From NCBI RefSeq assembly GCF_021375795.1, contig NZ_JAEIOI010000001.1, positions 1,240,001-1,304,000 on the forward strand: a stretch of DNA of 64,000 bases, in the 5' to 3' direction. Below are positions 12,215-23,625 of this stretch, one piece after another (position 1 is the first letter of the stretch; the number at the start of each line of letters is the position of its first letter). The notes under the pieces are model-generated. The model searched no databases, was not told the DNA's origin, and worked only from the letters and a program-made list of their open reading frames with translations. Made by a program: the position numbers and the translations under genes. This stretch comes from Pseudomonas anguilliseptica. Its GTDB lineage: Bacteria; Pseudomonadota; Gammaproteobacteria; Pseudomonadales; Pseudomonadaceae.

Positions 12215-12538
12215 CTAGCGCTCCAGGTACTGCAGTTTGTCTTTCACGCCATCCCACTCTTCAGCGTCCGGCAGGGACTCTTTCTTCTCGGTGATGTTTG
12301 GCCAGACTTCGGCCAGATCAGCGTTCAGCTCAATGTATTCCTGCTGGTCTTCCGGCACCTCATCTTCGGAGAAGATGGCTTGTGCAGGGCACTCAGGCTC
12401 GCAGAGTGCGCAGTCGATGCACTCGTCCGGGTGAATCACCAGGAAGTTCGGGCCTTCGTAGAAGCAGTCCACCGGGCAGACTTCTACGCAGTCGGTGTAT
12501 TTGCATTTGACGCAGTTGTCGGTAACGACGAAGGTCAT
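12215..12538 (-). CDS. fdxA: Ferredoxin FdxA, 7Fe type
   Basis: This 107-residue cytoplasmic electron carrier has the cysteine pattern of [3Fe-4S][4Fe-4S] ferredoxins: [20 protein letters not shown] at the N-terminus and [18 protein letters not shown] after it. An acidic C-terminal extension follows, as in Azotobacter vinelandii ferredoxin I. The start MTFVVTDNC at 12538 is standard. Its redox partner is not obvious here, although an NADPH-ferredoxin reductase (fpr) lies at 27.6 kb. It is transcribed away from mutS with a 138-base gap and ends at a clear terminator. Confidence 0.95.
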   Translation of the reverse strand: MTFVVTDNCVKCKYTDCVEVCPVDCFYEGPNFLVIHPDECIDCALCEPECPAQAIFSEDEVPEDQQEYIELNADLAEVWPNITEKKESLPDAEEWDGVKDKLQYLER

Positions 12539-12676
12539 CTCTGATTCTCTCCTCGGGCGCCAGCCTGCCCCGTTCTATGCGGGTTTCAGCAGGCTAGGGG
12601 TAATGGCCACGGCTCAGGCTTGAAGTCGGGCTGTCGTAAAAATGCGCGCGATTCTAACAGTTTGCGCGCAATAACG

Positions 12677-15250
<2,574 letters not shown>

Positions 15251-15327
15251 CGTTTTAGCTGTCCGGCTGAATCGCAAAAGCGCCTAGTGTAGGGTATCCA
15301 GCTTGTCGGTTTCATCCCGGAGTGCAG

Positions 15328-15840
15328 ATGACTGCGAATGAACAAGGCCTGACCCAGCTGGCCACTGATTTGGGTGCACAACTGAGTGCCGCAAAGTCTC
15401 AGGTAACCACTGCCGAGTCTTGTACCGGCGGTGGCATTGCAGAAGCGATTACCCGTGTTCCCGGTAGCTCGGCCTGGTTTGAAGCCGGGTATGTCACTTA
15501 CTCCAATGCGCAGAAGAGCAAACAGCTCGGTGTGCCCGAGGGCCTTTTCGCTACTGTCGGGGCGGTCAGCCGGGAAGTGGTCGAGGCCATGGTGCGGGGC
15601 GCGCAGGCCCATAGCGGGGCGCGTTATGCAGTGGCGGTCAGCGGTGTGGCAGGACCCGATGGTGGCTCATTGGATAAACCGGTAGGCACGGTCTGGCTGG
15701 CTTGGGGCGATGGTGAGCAGCAGTACAGTGTGCGCCGACAGTTTGTCGGAGATCGCGCCGAAGTTCGCCGACAAACGGTTGAGGCCGCACTGGCGGGGCT
15801 GTTGCGCCTGCTTGCGCAAGAAAATCCAAACGCGGGGTAG
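15328..15840 (+). CDS. pncC: Nicotinamide-nucleotide amidase (CinA C-terminal type)
   Basis: PncC deamidates NMN to nicotinic acid mononucleotide in the pyridine nucleotide cycle. The protein is the stand-alone CinA C-terminal domain, 170 residues, with the diagnostic TAESCTGGGIAEAITRVPGS near the N-terminus and AVAVSGVAGPDGGS in the middle. The N-terminal CinA domain is absent, as is usual in this locus. The ATG at 15328 has GGAG five bases upstream and is preferred to the GTG two codons earlier. It precedes recA, the common order in Pseudomonas. Confidence 0.93.
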   Translation: MTANEQGLTQLATDLGAQLSAAKSQVTTAESCTGGGIAEAITRVPGSSAWFEAGYVTYSNAQKSKQLGVPEGLFATVGAVSREVVEAMVRGAQAHSGARYAVAVSGVAGPDGGSLDKPVGTVWLAWGDGEQQYSVRRQFVGDRAEVRRQTVEAALAGLLRLLAQENPNAG

Positions 15841-15867
15841 GCGGGCGACTTGCCCTGTGGAATAATA

Positions 15868-15883
15868 CTGTCTACTTATACAG
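15868..15883 (+). promoter_or_regulatory. LexA-binding SOS box upstream of recA
   Basis: CTGTCTACTTATACAG fits CTG-N10-CAG with a T/A-rich centre. It lies 48 bases before the recA start and implies LexA repression and induction by DNA damage. Confidence 0.88.
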
Positions 15884-15930
15884 TTGTTGGTGGCCGCTAG
15901 CTGGCCCTTCTTGATTACGTGAGGACTCAA

Positions 15931-16980
15931 ATGGACGAGAATAAGAAGCGCGCCTTGGCGGCAGCCCTGGGCCAGATTGAAAAGCAATTCGGCAAGGGCG
16001 CGGTGATGCGCATGGGCGATCATGAACGCCAGGCGATTCCGGCCATTTCCACTGGTTCTCTGGGGCTGGACATTGCCCTGGGCATCGGCGGTCTGCCGAA
16101 AGGCCGCATCGTCGAAATCTACGGCCCTGAGTCCTCCGGTAAAACCACCCTGACCCTGTCGGTGATCGCCGAAGCACAAAAACTCGGTGCCACCTGTGCC
16201 TTCGTCGATGCCGAGCATGCGCTTGACCCAGATTACGCCGGCAAGCTCGGCGTCAACGTCGACGACTTGCTGGTATCGCAGCCTGACACCGGCGAGCAGG
16301 CCCTGGAAATCACCGACATGCTGGTGCGCTCCAACGCCATTGACGTGATCATTGTCGACTCCGTGGCGGCCCTGGTGCCGAAAGCGGAAATTGAAGGCGA
16401 GATGGGCGATATGCACGTGGGCCTGCAGGCCCGCCTGATGAGCCAGGCGCTGCGCAAGATCACCGGCAATATCAAGAACGCCAACTGTCTGGTGATCTTC
16501 ATCAACCAGATTCGCATGAAGATCGGCGTGATGTTCGGCAGCCCGGAAACCACCACTGGTGGTAATGCGCTGAAGTTCTACGCCTCGGTACGTCTGGACA
16601 TCCGCCGTACCGGTGCGGTGAAGGAAGGCGACGAAGTGGTTGGCAGCGAAACTCGCGTCAAAGTGGTGAAGAACAAGGTCGCACCGCCGTTCCGTCAGGC
16701 CGAGTTCCAGATCCTTTACGGCAAGGGCATCTACCGCAACGGCGAGATCATTGATCTCGGTGTGCAGCTTGGCTTGCTGGAAAAATCCGGCGCCTGGTAC
16801 AGCTACCAGGGCAACAAGATCGGTCAGGGCAAGGCCAACTCGGCCAAGTACCTGGAAGACAACCCGGAAGTGGCACGTACCATCGAAGGTTTGATCCGCG
16901 AGAAACTGCTGGTCAGCAATGTGCCGGGCAAAACCAACGCGGCTGTTGACGAGCTGGCTGACGCCGAACTCGACGCCTGA
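15931..16980 (+). CDS. recA: Recombinase RecA
   Basis: RecA forms filaments on single-stranded DNA, catalyses strand exchange and triggers LexA self-cleavage. The P-loop [12 protein letters not shown] is at about residues 66-77, the Walker B stretch [19 protein letters not shown] follows, and the L2 region has [16 protein letters not shown]. The C-terminal tail is acidic ([10 protein letters not shown]). The start [17 protein letters not shown] at 15931 follows GTGAGGA; the length is 349 residues. It carries a LexA box upstream and is followed after 11 bases by recX. Confidence 0.98.
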   Translation: MDENKKRALAAALGQIEKQFGKGAVMRMGDHERQAIPAISTGSLGLDIALGIGGLPKGRIVEIYGPESSGKTTLTLSVIAEAQKLGATCAFVDAEHALDPDYAGKLGVNVDDLLVSQPDTGEQALEITDMLVRSNAIDVIIVDSVAALVPKAEIEGEMGDMHVGLQARLMSQALRKITGNIKNANCLVIFINQIRMKIGVMFGSPETTTGGNALKFYASVRLDIRRTGAVKEGDEVVGSETRVKVVKNKVAPPFRQAEFQILYGKGIYRNGEIIDLGVQLGLLEKSGAWYSYQGNKIGQGKANSAKYLEDNPEVARTIEGLIREKLLVSNVPGKTNAAVDELADAELDA

Positions 16981-16991
16981 CCCACGCGCCC

Positions 16992-17456
16992 ATGTCCATA
17001 GCTCTGGATAACCCCGTCGCGGTGCGGCGGGCGGCCATGGATCTGCTGGCCCGGCGTGAACATGGCCGGGTCGAGTTGACCCGCAAATTGCGCAGTCGCG
17101 GGGCGACAGATGAGTTGATCGAAGCCGCTCTTGATCGGCTGGCTGAAGAAGGGCTGTTGTCTGAGGCGCGTTACCTGGAAGCTTTTGTCAGTTATCGCGC
17201 GCGTGCCGGCTATGGGCCATTACGCATTCGTGAAGAGCTGACCCAGCGCGGTCTGGCCCGCAGTGATGTTGAGCAGGCCTTGCGCGACAGTGCTATCGAC
17301 TGGCGTGAACGGCTGCAGGAAACCTGGCAACGCAAGTTTGCCGGTACGCTGCCCCATGATGCCCGCGAGCGGGCTCAGCAAGCACGTTTTCTCAGTTATC
17401 GGGGGTACCCCGCTGACCTGATTGGGCGATTGTTGCGTGGCGCGATGGACGACTAA
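16992..17456 (+). CDS. recX: Regulatory protein RecX
   Basis: RecX binds RecA filaments and limits their growth and activity. The 154-residue protein consists of three-helix repeats typical of RecX; recognisable pieces are [44 protein letters not shown] and [18 protein letters not shown]. It begins 11 bases after recA and is probably made by readthrough from the same SOS promoter. No terminator is evident in the 180 bases that follow, and that gap shows no further gene. Confidence 0.93.
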   Translation: MSIALDNPVAVRRAAMDLLARREHGRVELTRKLRSRGATDELIEAALDRLAEEGLLSEARYLEAFVSYRARAGYGPLRIREELTQRGLARSDVEQALRDSAIDWRERLQETWQRKFAGTLPHDARERAQQARFLSYRGYPADLIGRLLRGAMDD

Positions 17457-17636
17457 CCCGCCGTTGCTTACAGCTTCAAGGCGTTCACCTGCATTCACCA
17501 TTCCCTGTTTTCTGAGCATGCGTTGATACTGCAGCAGTACCAGCGTGTGTTGCTGTCTGCCCTCGCTGTGTCGGTGGCGCGGTGCCATGCCGAACCGTGA
17601 GCGGATGGAGGACGTCGGCAGGTCTGCTCAAGTGTT

Positions 17637-18707
17637 CTATGCCCAGTTTTGCGGCTGATTGGTAAAGTCCAGCAACTCGCGCAAGCGCCCATGGCTACGG
17701 CCGTTGAAGGCAAAGGCCAGGCGCGTCATGTGGCACAGTTCGGGTTCATCAAGTTCTGAGTCGCAATGACCTTGCTGTTGGTAGTCGCCGTTTTTGCACA
17801 AATCGTGGAATTCACGGTTGAGCTGCTGCATGGCCTGTTCACTTAGCGCATGGTTGAGACGGATCACGTAGCGCTCGTTGAGCCAGCGACTGGAGTGGTA
17901 GTTGCGGTAGAACTGGGCAATTTCCTCGGCGGCTTCTTCGGCGCTGTGCACCAGGCGCATCAGGCGCATGTCGCTGGGCAGGATATAGCCGTTGTCCTGC
18001 AGTTGCTCCTGAAGAAAGGTCAGGGCGCTGGTCCAGAAGCTGCCACCGGGCTGGTCGAGCAGCACCACGGGCACCATCGGACTTTTGCCGGTCTGAATCA
18101 GGGTCAGCACTTCCAGTGCCTCATCCAGCGTGCCGAAACCGCCAGGGCAGAGTACCAGGCCGTCGGCTTCCTTGACGAAGAACAGCTTGCGCAGAAAGAA
18201 GAAGTGAAAGGACAGCAGGTTATTGCTGCCTTGCATGGTGGCATTGGCGTTCTGCTCGAAGGGCAGAGTGATATTGAACCCAAGGCTGTTTTCCTGGCCG
18301 GCACCGGCATGTGCGGCAGCCATGATGCCGCCGCCGGCACCGGTGATGACCATCAGGTTGTGCTTGGCCAGCGTGGCGCCGAGGTCATGGGCCAATTGAT
18401 AGACCGGATGATCGGTCGGGGTGCGGGCCGAGCCGAAGACGGTGACCTTGCGCCGCCGTTTAAACTGTTCCAGCGTGCTGAAGGCATGCTCCATTTCACG
18501 CAGGGTTTGCAGCATGATCTTGGCATCCCAGCGGCTGCGATCCGCCTGGGCCATGTGGATCACAGTGCTGAGCATTTCTCGGTAGAGTTTGAGGTTGGGG
18601 CTGTCAGGTGGAGTGGCCAGGTTGCTCAATTCTTCCACTTTGCTGTTCAGGTCTATGCCATTGATCTGAAAATGCCGGGACAGGTAGTCGTCCGCTTCAT
18701 GAGGCAT
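17637..18707 (-). CDS. LOG-family protein (nucleotide monophosphate nucleosidase-like)
   Basis: The 356-residue product contains a Rossmann-like LOG domain with VTVFGSARTP, VITGAGGGIMAAAHAGA and the signature PGGFGTLDEALEVLTLIQTG. Members of this family hydrolyse the N-glycosidic bond of nucleoside monophosphates (cytokinin-activating LOG, bacterial PpnN); the old name lysine decarboxylase is misleading. About 90 extra residues precede the domain and about 100 follow it, so it is the longer TIGR00730-type variant. The ATG at 18707 follows AAGGAG. The substrate cannot be told from sequence. It lies between recX and a beta-CASP nuclease. Confidence 0.82.
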   Translation of the reverse strand: MPHEADDYLSRHFQINGIDLNSKVEELSNLATPPDSPNLKLYREMLSTVIHMAQADRSRWDAKIMLQTLREMEHAFSTLEQFKRRRKVTVFGSARTPTDHPVYQLAHDLGATLAKHNLMVITGAGGGIMAAAHAGAGQENSLGFNITLPFEQNANATMQGSNNLLSFHFFFLRKLFFVKEADGLVLCPGGFGTLDEALEVLTLIQTGKSPMVPVVLLDQPGGSFWTSALTFLQEQLQDNGYILPSDMRLMRLVHSAEEAAEEIAQFYRNYHSSRWLNERYVIRLNHALSEQAMQQLNREFHDLCKNGDYQQQGHCDSELDEPELCHMTRLAFAFNGRSHGRLRELLDFTNQPQNWA

Positions 18708-18839
18708 ACAACGTCTCCTTCTGGTTGCAGGCCGGGCAGTCTGTTGCTGCAACGGCCGTGTCCTGAGTATGGCCGGCAGCAGCGGATTTGTGCTGTGCGG
18801 GCTGCTACAGCCTAACCTGCTGCCAGGCTCAGGCCTGCA

Positions 18840-20243
18840 TCAGAGGGCAATTTGTTCGCCAGGTTCAGGAATATTGGCGATCCAGTTCAGGCGCTCACGC
18901 AAGGCCAGTTGCAGGGCCTGCATCTTTTCCAGTTCGCCGTGCACCAGATACAGCTCGGGGTGATGCTCGAAGTGGCTGACCCAGTCGAGCAACTGGGATT
19001 GTCCGGCGTGTGCGGAAAAGCCGCCCAGGGTGTGGATCTTGGCTTTCACGGCAATGCGCTGATGGAGGATCTTCACGTACTCGGCACCGTCCACCAGGGT
19101 GCGGCCGAGAGTGCCTTTGGCCTGGAAGCCGGGGAAGATCAGGTGGCAGTCGTCACGCCACAGGTTGTGCTTGAAGTGATGGACGATGCGTCCGCCAGTG
19201 CACATGCCACTGCCCGCGATAATGATTGCGCCGCTTTTTATCCGGTTGATCACCATCGATTCCTCGGCGGTCGCGGTGCAGCGCAGGATCGGCAGCCAGT
19301 CCTCGATGCGCTTGCTACCGCGGGCTTGAAAGGCGGCACGGTCTTCGGCCGCAAACTGCTCTTGAAAGCGCGAGTAGATGGCGTTGGCGCGGATGGCCAT
19401 GGGGCTGTCGAGAAATACGGCCTGCTGCGGCAGACGGCCTTCGTGATAAAAGCGCCCGAGGTAGTAGATCAGGTCCTGGGTACGGCCGACCGCGAAGGAA
19501 GGAATCAGTACGTTACCGCCGTCGCGATGGGCCTGTTGCAGGATGTTCGCCAGCTCTTCCAGGGTGTCTTCGCTGCAGCGGTGGTCACGGTCGCCATAGG
19601 TGGACTCCAGCAACACCACATCGGCCTGGTTCAGGGTGCTGGGGTCACGCAGCAGGGGTGAGCAGGTGTTGCCCAAGTCCCCGGAAAACACCAGACGGCG
19701 GGTCAGGTGGTGATCCTGCACCGCGATGTCGACAATCGCCGAGCCGAGGATGTGCCCAGCATCGTGAAAGGTGATCTGCACCCCTTTGGCCACCTCGCAG
19801 GCTTGCTGATAGGGCAGTGCGCGCCTCTGGCTGAGCGCCTGTTCGGCATCGGCAATGGTGTACAGCGGGCGGATTGCCGGTTTGCCCATGCGGGCGCGCC
19901 ATTTGTTTTCCCACTCGGCGTCCTTCTCCTGGAGAAATGCGGCATCGAGCAGCATCAGCTCCATCAGTTCGCAACTGGCGTCAGTGGCAAAGATCGGCCC
20001 ACGGTAGCCGGCCGCCGTGAGTTTGGGCAGCAGGCCGGTGTGGTCGATGTGCGCATGGGAGATCACCACGGCATCCAGGCTCTGCGGATCAAAGGCGAAC
20101 GGCGCATGGTTACCGTCTTCCTCCTCGCGGCGGCCTTGGCGCATGCCGCAATCGAGCAGCACCCGAGCGCCATCACGGCTTTCGATCAGGTAACAGGAAC
20201 CGGTGACTTGTTGAATCGCGCCGAGGAAATTGAGCAGGGCCAT
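18840..20243 (-). CDS. Metallo-beta-lactamase/beta-CASP family RNase-like protein
   Basis: This 467-residue protein has the metallo-beta-lactamase zinc motif SHAHIDHTGLLPKL (about residues 64-77) and further zinc ligands in FHDAGHILGSA and FSGDLG. The beta-CASP/RMMBL C-terminal half contains GSGMCTGGRIVHHFKHNL and TLGGFSAHAGQSQLLDW. Such proteins process RNA (CPSF-73 and archaeal aCPSF relatives); bacterial members of this branch are mostly uncharacterised. The ATG at 20243 follows AGGA. It may be co-transcribed with the LOG-family gene, since both are on the minus strand with a 132-base gap. Confidence 0.85.
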   Translation of the reverse strand: MALLNFLGAIQQVTGSCYLIESRDGARVLLDCGMRQGRREEEDGNHAPFAFDPQSLDAVVISHAHIDHTGLLPKLTAAGYRGPIFATDASCELMELMLLDAAFLQEKDAEWENKWRARMGKPAIRPLYTIADAEQALSQRRALPYQQACEVAKGVQITFHDAGHILGSAIVDIAVQDHHLTRRLVFSGDLGNTCSPLLRDPSTLNQADVVLLESTYGDRDHRCSEDTLEELANILQQAHRDGGNVLIPSFAVGRTQDLIYYLGRFYHEGRLPQQAVFLDSPMAIRANAIYSRFQEQFAAEDRAAFQARGSKRIEDWLPILRCTATAEESMVINRIKSGAIIIAGSGMCTGGRIVHHFKHNLWRDDCHLIFPGFQAKGTLGRTLVDGAEYVKILHQRIAVKAKIHTLGGFSAHAGQSQLLDWVSHFEHHPELYLVHGELEKMQALQLALRERLNWIANIPEPGEQIAL

Positions 20244-20372
20244 GGTGAGTCCTTGGTCGAGTAAAGGGGCACTTGTAAGGCTGGTCTATGGCGGGGGCGA
20301 GTGTCTTGATGCAGGTCAGCATCCACTTGTGTCTCGGCTTCTAGACTCGTTGCATCTCTATGGAGCAAGCCC

Positions 20373-22775
20373 ATGACTCAGCTATTTCCCAGTGCCAGTG
20401 AGTTGGCTGAACACGCCCGGATACAGCCAGACTTTGCCGCCTGGCAGCGTGGCTATGGTCCGTTACAGCATAGTCAGCAGACCTGTGCGGCGGTGTACCG
20501 CTTGGCTCATCAACTGGTACAGGCTGGCCAGCAAACCGACCTGGCCACGGTCTATCGACACTTTTATGCACTGGACCGGCTGACCGCTGCCGGCCTGTGG
20601 CTGGTGGTGCACATGACCTATGCCCGGCGTGTGCGCCTCGACGGTGTGGCGCTGGCTGCCGAGGATTTCAAAATCACGCCTGAAGGCCATACCGGTGGCG
20701 CGTTGAACATGGTGCCGGCTTATGCCGGTTACCTGGCGTTGAACAACCTGAGCGGTGAAACCCGCGGCTGGCTGATGGGGCAGGGCCACTGCGTGGCGGC
20801 CATCGAGGCGCTCAACCTGCTGACCGCCAATCAGCAGCCGGAGCAGGCCGTCCGTTACACCTGTGACGAGGCCGGTATGAGCCAGCTGGTGGCGGATTTC
20901 TACAGCTATGCGCAGAACGCCGCTGGGCAGGTCAGTGCGCCGCTGGGCAGCCACGTCAACCCGCACACGGCGGGCGGGATTGCCGAAGGCGGTTACCTGG
21001 GCTTTGCCGAGTTGCAGTACGCCCACCTGCCACTCCCGGGTGAGACGCTGGTGGCTTTTCTCTCCGATGGCGCTGCCGAAGAGCAGCGCGGCAGTGACTG
21101 GATGCCGCGTTGGTGGCGGGCCGAGGACTGTGGCCTGGCCTTGCCGGTGATGATTGCCAACGGCCGACGTATCGAACAGCGCACGGAGCTGGCGACGCCG
21201 GCGGGGCTCGACAATTTTCGCGAGCATCTGCGCCAGTGTGGATTTGACCCTTTGAGTTTCGATGGCCGCGATCCGGCCGCGTTTGTCTGTGCCTTGTGGG
21301 AGATGGAACAGCGCCTGGGCCGGCGGGTGCAGGAGCTGCACGATGGCGTGCTGAACTACCCACTGCCGATGCCATACGGTATTGCCGAGACCGTCAAGGG
21401 CTTCGGTTTCTACGGGGCCGGCAGCAATGCAGCGCATAACTTGCCCTTGCCGGCTAGCCCACACAGCGATGCTGAGTCTCGCGCCCTGTTCAATCAACAT
21501 GCGGCGCAGTTGTGGGTCGCCCCAGATGAGTTACGTGCGGCCTGTGCGCTGTTTGCCGACCGCGGTGACCGTCCTCTTGAGCGCGATAATTCCTTGGCGC
21601 AGTGCCGTCCGGTGTTGCCGCAATTGCCCGCGTTGCAGTATCAGAACCGCGCCTGCTCACCGATGCTGGCGCTGGATCGGTTTTTTGTCGATCTGGTGCA
21701 GGCCAACCCACACCTGCGTCCGCGCGTCGGCAACCCGGATGAACTGGCCAGCAACCGCCTGGGCGGAGTGCTCAATGCACTCAAACATCGCGTCAGCGCG
21801 CCGGAAAGCGCCTTGGAGGCTGTGGATGGCGCGATTATCACGGCCCTCAATGAAGAGGCGGTGGTGTCCGCCTGCCTGGCCAATCAGGGTGGCTTGAACC
21901 TTGTGGCAAGTTACGAAGCCTTCTGCGTGAAGATGCTTGGCGCTGTGCGCCAGCGCATCATCTTTGCCCGCCAGCAAAAGGAAGTGGGACGACCGGCCGG
22001 CTGGTTGGGCTGGCCGCTGGTGGCCACCTCGCACACCTGGGAAAACGGCAAGAACCAGCAGTCGCATCAAGACACTACGTTCTGCGAGGCCCTGCTTGGC
22101 GAGATGGGCGACATGCTGCGGGTATTGCTGCCGGCCGATCACAACTCGGCGCTGGCGCTGTTGCCGGGCATTTACCAGGCGCGCGGCCAACTGGCCTGTA
22201 TGGTGATTGCCAAGCGTGAGCAGCCTTGCGTATTCAGCCCCGCACAGGCCGAGCAACTGGCCCGTGACGGTGCCCTGGTACTGGCCGAACACGCGGGCGA
22301 ACAGCCTTTGCTGCTGATAGCCAGTGGCAGTTATCAGCTGGCGGCCATGCAGCGGGCGGCCGTTCGTCTGAGCGCGGCCGGATGTGCCTGGCGTCTGATT
22401 TACTTGCAGGAGCCCGGCCGTTTTCGCGCCCCGCGCGATGCCTGGGAAGAGGCCTCGGTCGCTACTGCCGCGCAGGTGGAACAGCTGTTCCCCAGCACCT
22501 GCCCGCGGCGTGTGTTGCTGACCCACATGCGCCCGGAAGTGGCGCGCGGGCACCTTTGGCCAATCCTCGGCGATGCGCGCAACAGCCGCGTGCTCGGCTA
22601 CCGTAATCGGGGTGGCACGCTGGATGAGGCCGGCATGCTGTTCGCCAATCAGGCGAGCTGGGCGCATGTACTGCAGGCTGCCTCCGGGTTGCTGGACAAG
22701 CCCGTTGCGGCGCTGCTCAGCACTGAGGAACTGGCGGCTGTGCAGGGGCGGGGCGATCCGCGCTGCCTGCGTTAG
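20373..22775 (+). CDS. Phosphoketolase-like thiamine-diphosphate protein, divergent
   Basis: The 800-residue size and layout match xylulose-5-phosphate/fructose-6-phosphate phosphoketolases: an N-terminal thiamine-diphosphate domain, a middle domain with ENGKNQQSHQDTTF and LRVLLPADHNSALALLPGIY, and a C-terminal domain. Signature motifs are altered: GPGHGGP is GQGHCVA, the usual SEGGELGY is AEGGYLGF, and GDGEAETGP is SDGAAEEQRG. Some histidines (GHTGG, GQGH) are kept. Either it is a phosphoketolase with unusual specificity or it has another role. The ATG follows GGAG. It is divergent from the beta-CASP gene and followed by a small possible ribbon-helix-helix gene. Confidence 0.75.
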   Translation: MTQLFPSASELAEHARIQPDFAAWQRGYGPLQHSQQTCAAVYRLAHQLVQAGQQTDLATVYRHFYALDRLTAAGLWLVVHMTYARRVRLDGVALAAEDFKITPEGHTGGALNMVPAYAGYLALNNLSGETRGWLMGQGHCVAAIEALNLLTANQQPEQAVRYTCDEAGMSQLVADFYSYAQNAAGQVSAPLGSHVNPHTAGGIAEGGYLGFAELQYAHLPLPGETLVAFLSDGAAEEQRGSDWMPRWWRAEDCGLALPVMIANGRRIEQRTELATPAGLDNFREHLRQCGFDPLSFDGRDPAAFVCALWEMEQRLGRRVQELHDGVLNYPLPMPYGIAETVKGFGFYGAGSNAAHNLPLPASPHSDAESRALFNQHAAQLWVAPDELRAACALFADRGDRPLERDNSLAQCRPVLPQLPALQYQNRACSPMLALDRFFVDLVQANPHLRPRVGNPDELASNRLGGVLNALKHRVSAPESALEAVDGAIITALNEEAVVSACLANQGGLNLVASYEAFCVKMLGAVRQRIIFARQQKEVGRPAGWLGWPLVATSHTWENGKNQQSHQDTTFCEALLGEMGDMLRVLLPADHNSALALLPGIYQARGQLACMVIAKREQPCVFSPAQAEQLARDGALVLAEHAGEQPLLLIASGSYQLAAMQRAAVRLSAAGCAWRLIYLQEPGRFRAPRDAWEEASVATAAQVEQLFPSTCPRRVLLTHMRPEVARGHLWPILGDARNSRVLGYRNRGGTLDEAGMLFANQASWAHVLQAASGLLDKPVAALLSTEELAAVQGRGDPRCLR

Positions 22776-22810
22776 CCACCGGCTGTGCACGCTGGAAGGG
22801 AGGGGCAGGT

Positions 22811-23011
22811 ATGCCTAGGTTGATTCTGGAACTTGATGTGGAACTGTACCGTCTGCTGCAGCAGGCGGCTCACAGTAACCAGCTGAGTCTTGAAGAGGAG
22901 TGCTTGCGTCGGTTGGAGGGGGCGACAAGGCGTTCACAGTACATGCACGCCTTGCTGGCTGATCTACGTGCCGATGATGCACAACGCCGCGCCGATCAGG
23001 AGGGTGGCTGA
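22811..23011 (+). CDS. Small conserved-type protein, possible ribbon-helix-helix
   Basis: A 66-residue protein starting MPRLILELDVELYRLLQQAA and continuing NQLSLEEECLRRLEGA, with a charged helical C-terminus. The strand-helix-helix pattern resembles short Arc/FitA-like DNA-binding antitoxins, but no toxin gene lies beside it. The ribosome site AGGGAGGGG is strong. It begins 35 bases after the phosphoketolase-like gene and is likely on the same transcript. Function unknown. Confidence 0.6.
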   Translation: MPRLILELDVELYRLLQQAAHSNQLSLEEECLRRLEGATRRSQYMHALLADLRADDAQRRADQEGG

Positions 23012-23019
23012 GGGGCGGC

Positions 23020-23418
23020 TTACAGGCCGCAATCAGCCTTGCTGAAGCGCTCGGTGGTGACCGGGCGATTGCTCTTGTACTCGCTGAACTCGTAGCGCAG
23101 TGCTGCGCCACGGGCGAGCAACTGGCGGTAGCCAGGGTTACGGCAAACGCTATTGGCCAGTTGCACCCTTACCGCGTCCGGGTTGCCGCGCATCTGGGCG
23201 GCATGCCCGCTGCGCACGCTGAGGTGGTTGACCAACTCGCTGCCGTCGACGGTATAACCCTGATCGAGAATGTCTTCATTGATCGCCCGTGGCGTGCCGA
23301 CGCTGCTTTCGCGGGCAACCTTTTCCAGCATCTTGTTCAGTTCGAAGTCTTTCAGCGTGGCGGCATGGGCAAATAGGGGCAGGCTCAGCGCCAGGGTCAG
23401 GCTGATAAAACGCAGCAT
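23020..23418 (-). CDS. Secreted protein similar to P. aeruginosa PA3611
   Basis: A 132-residue protein with a clean signal peptide (MLRFISLTLALSLPLFAHAA, cleavage after HAA) and a small periplasmic or secreted domain containing two cysteines (SVCRNPGYRQLL and the C-terminal KADCGL). I recognise it as a homologue of PA3611, described as a quorum-sensing-regulated virulence factor of known fold but unclear mechanism. The ATG at 23418 has GGAG six bases away; the frame extends four codons further to a TTG that is unlikely to be used. It converges on the small gene ending at 23011. Confidence 0.75.
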   Translation of the reverse strand: MLRFISLTLALSLPLFAHAATLKDFELNKMLEKVARESSVGTPRAINEDILDQGYTVDGSELVNHLSVRSGHAAQMRGNPDAVRVQLANSVCRNPGYRQLLARGAALRYEFSEYKSNRPVTTERFSKADCGL

Positions 23419-23589
23419 GGGGTTCTCCAAAGTCGATTCGCTCCTCTGACCGGCAAGCCCTGGCAGAGGTTCAGTGGCGTTATCTTACTCGCCTGCCGGT
23501 GCTTGCGGCAGCTGCCCTGGGGACGCACGGTTGAATAACCCGCCGCAGGCTTTGTTAGACTGCCGCGCCTGCCGCCCCCTGGATAAGCC

Positions 23590-23625
23590 ATGTCGTACGT
23601 TCGTTACCCTCAGGTGCATACCTGA
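23590..23625 (+). CDS. Possible 11-residue leader peptide before the DTW gene
   Basis: ATG at 23590 opens an 11-codon frame (MSYVRYPQVHT) whose TGA overlaps the ATG of the following gene as TGATG. Its ribosome site is poor (GGAT). It may be a coupling leader or chance; nothing else supports it. Confidence 0.25.
   Translation: MSYVRYPQVHT

Noticed and set aside
22811..23430. Toxin-antitoxin pair formed by the 66-residue protein and the convergent secreted protein
   Set aside because: The neighbour has a signal peptide and resembles PA3611, the genes are convergent rather than in one operon, and there is no toxin motif such as PIN or RelE.
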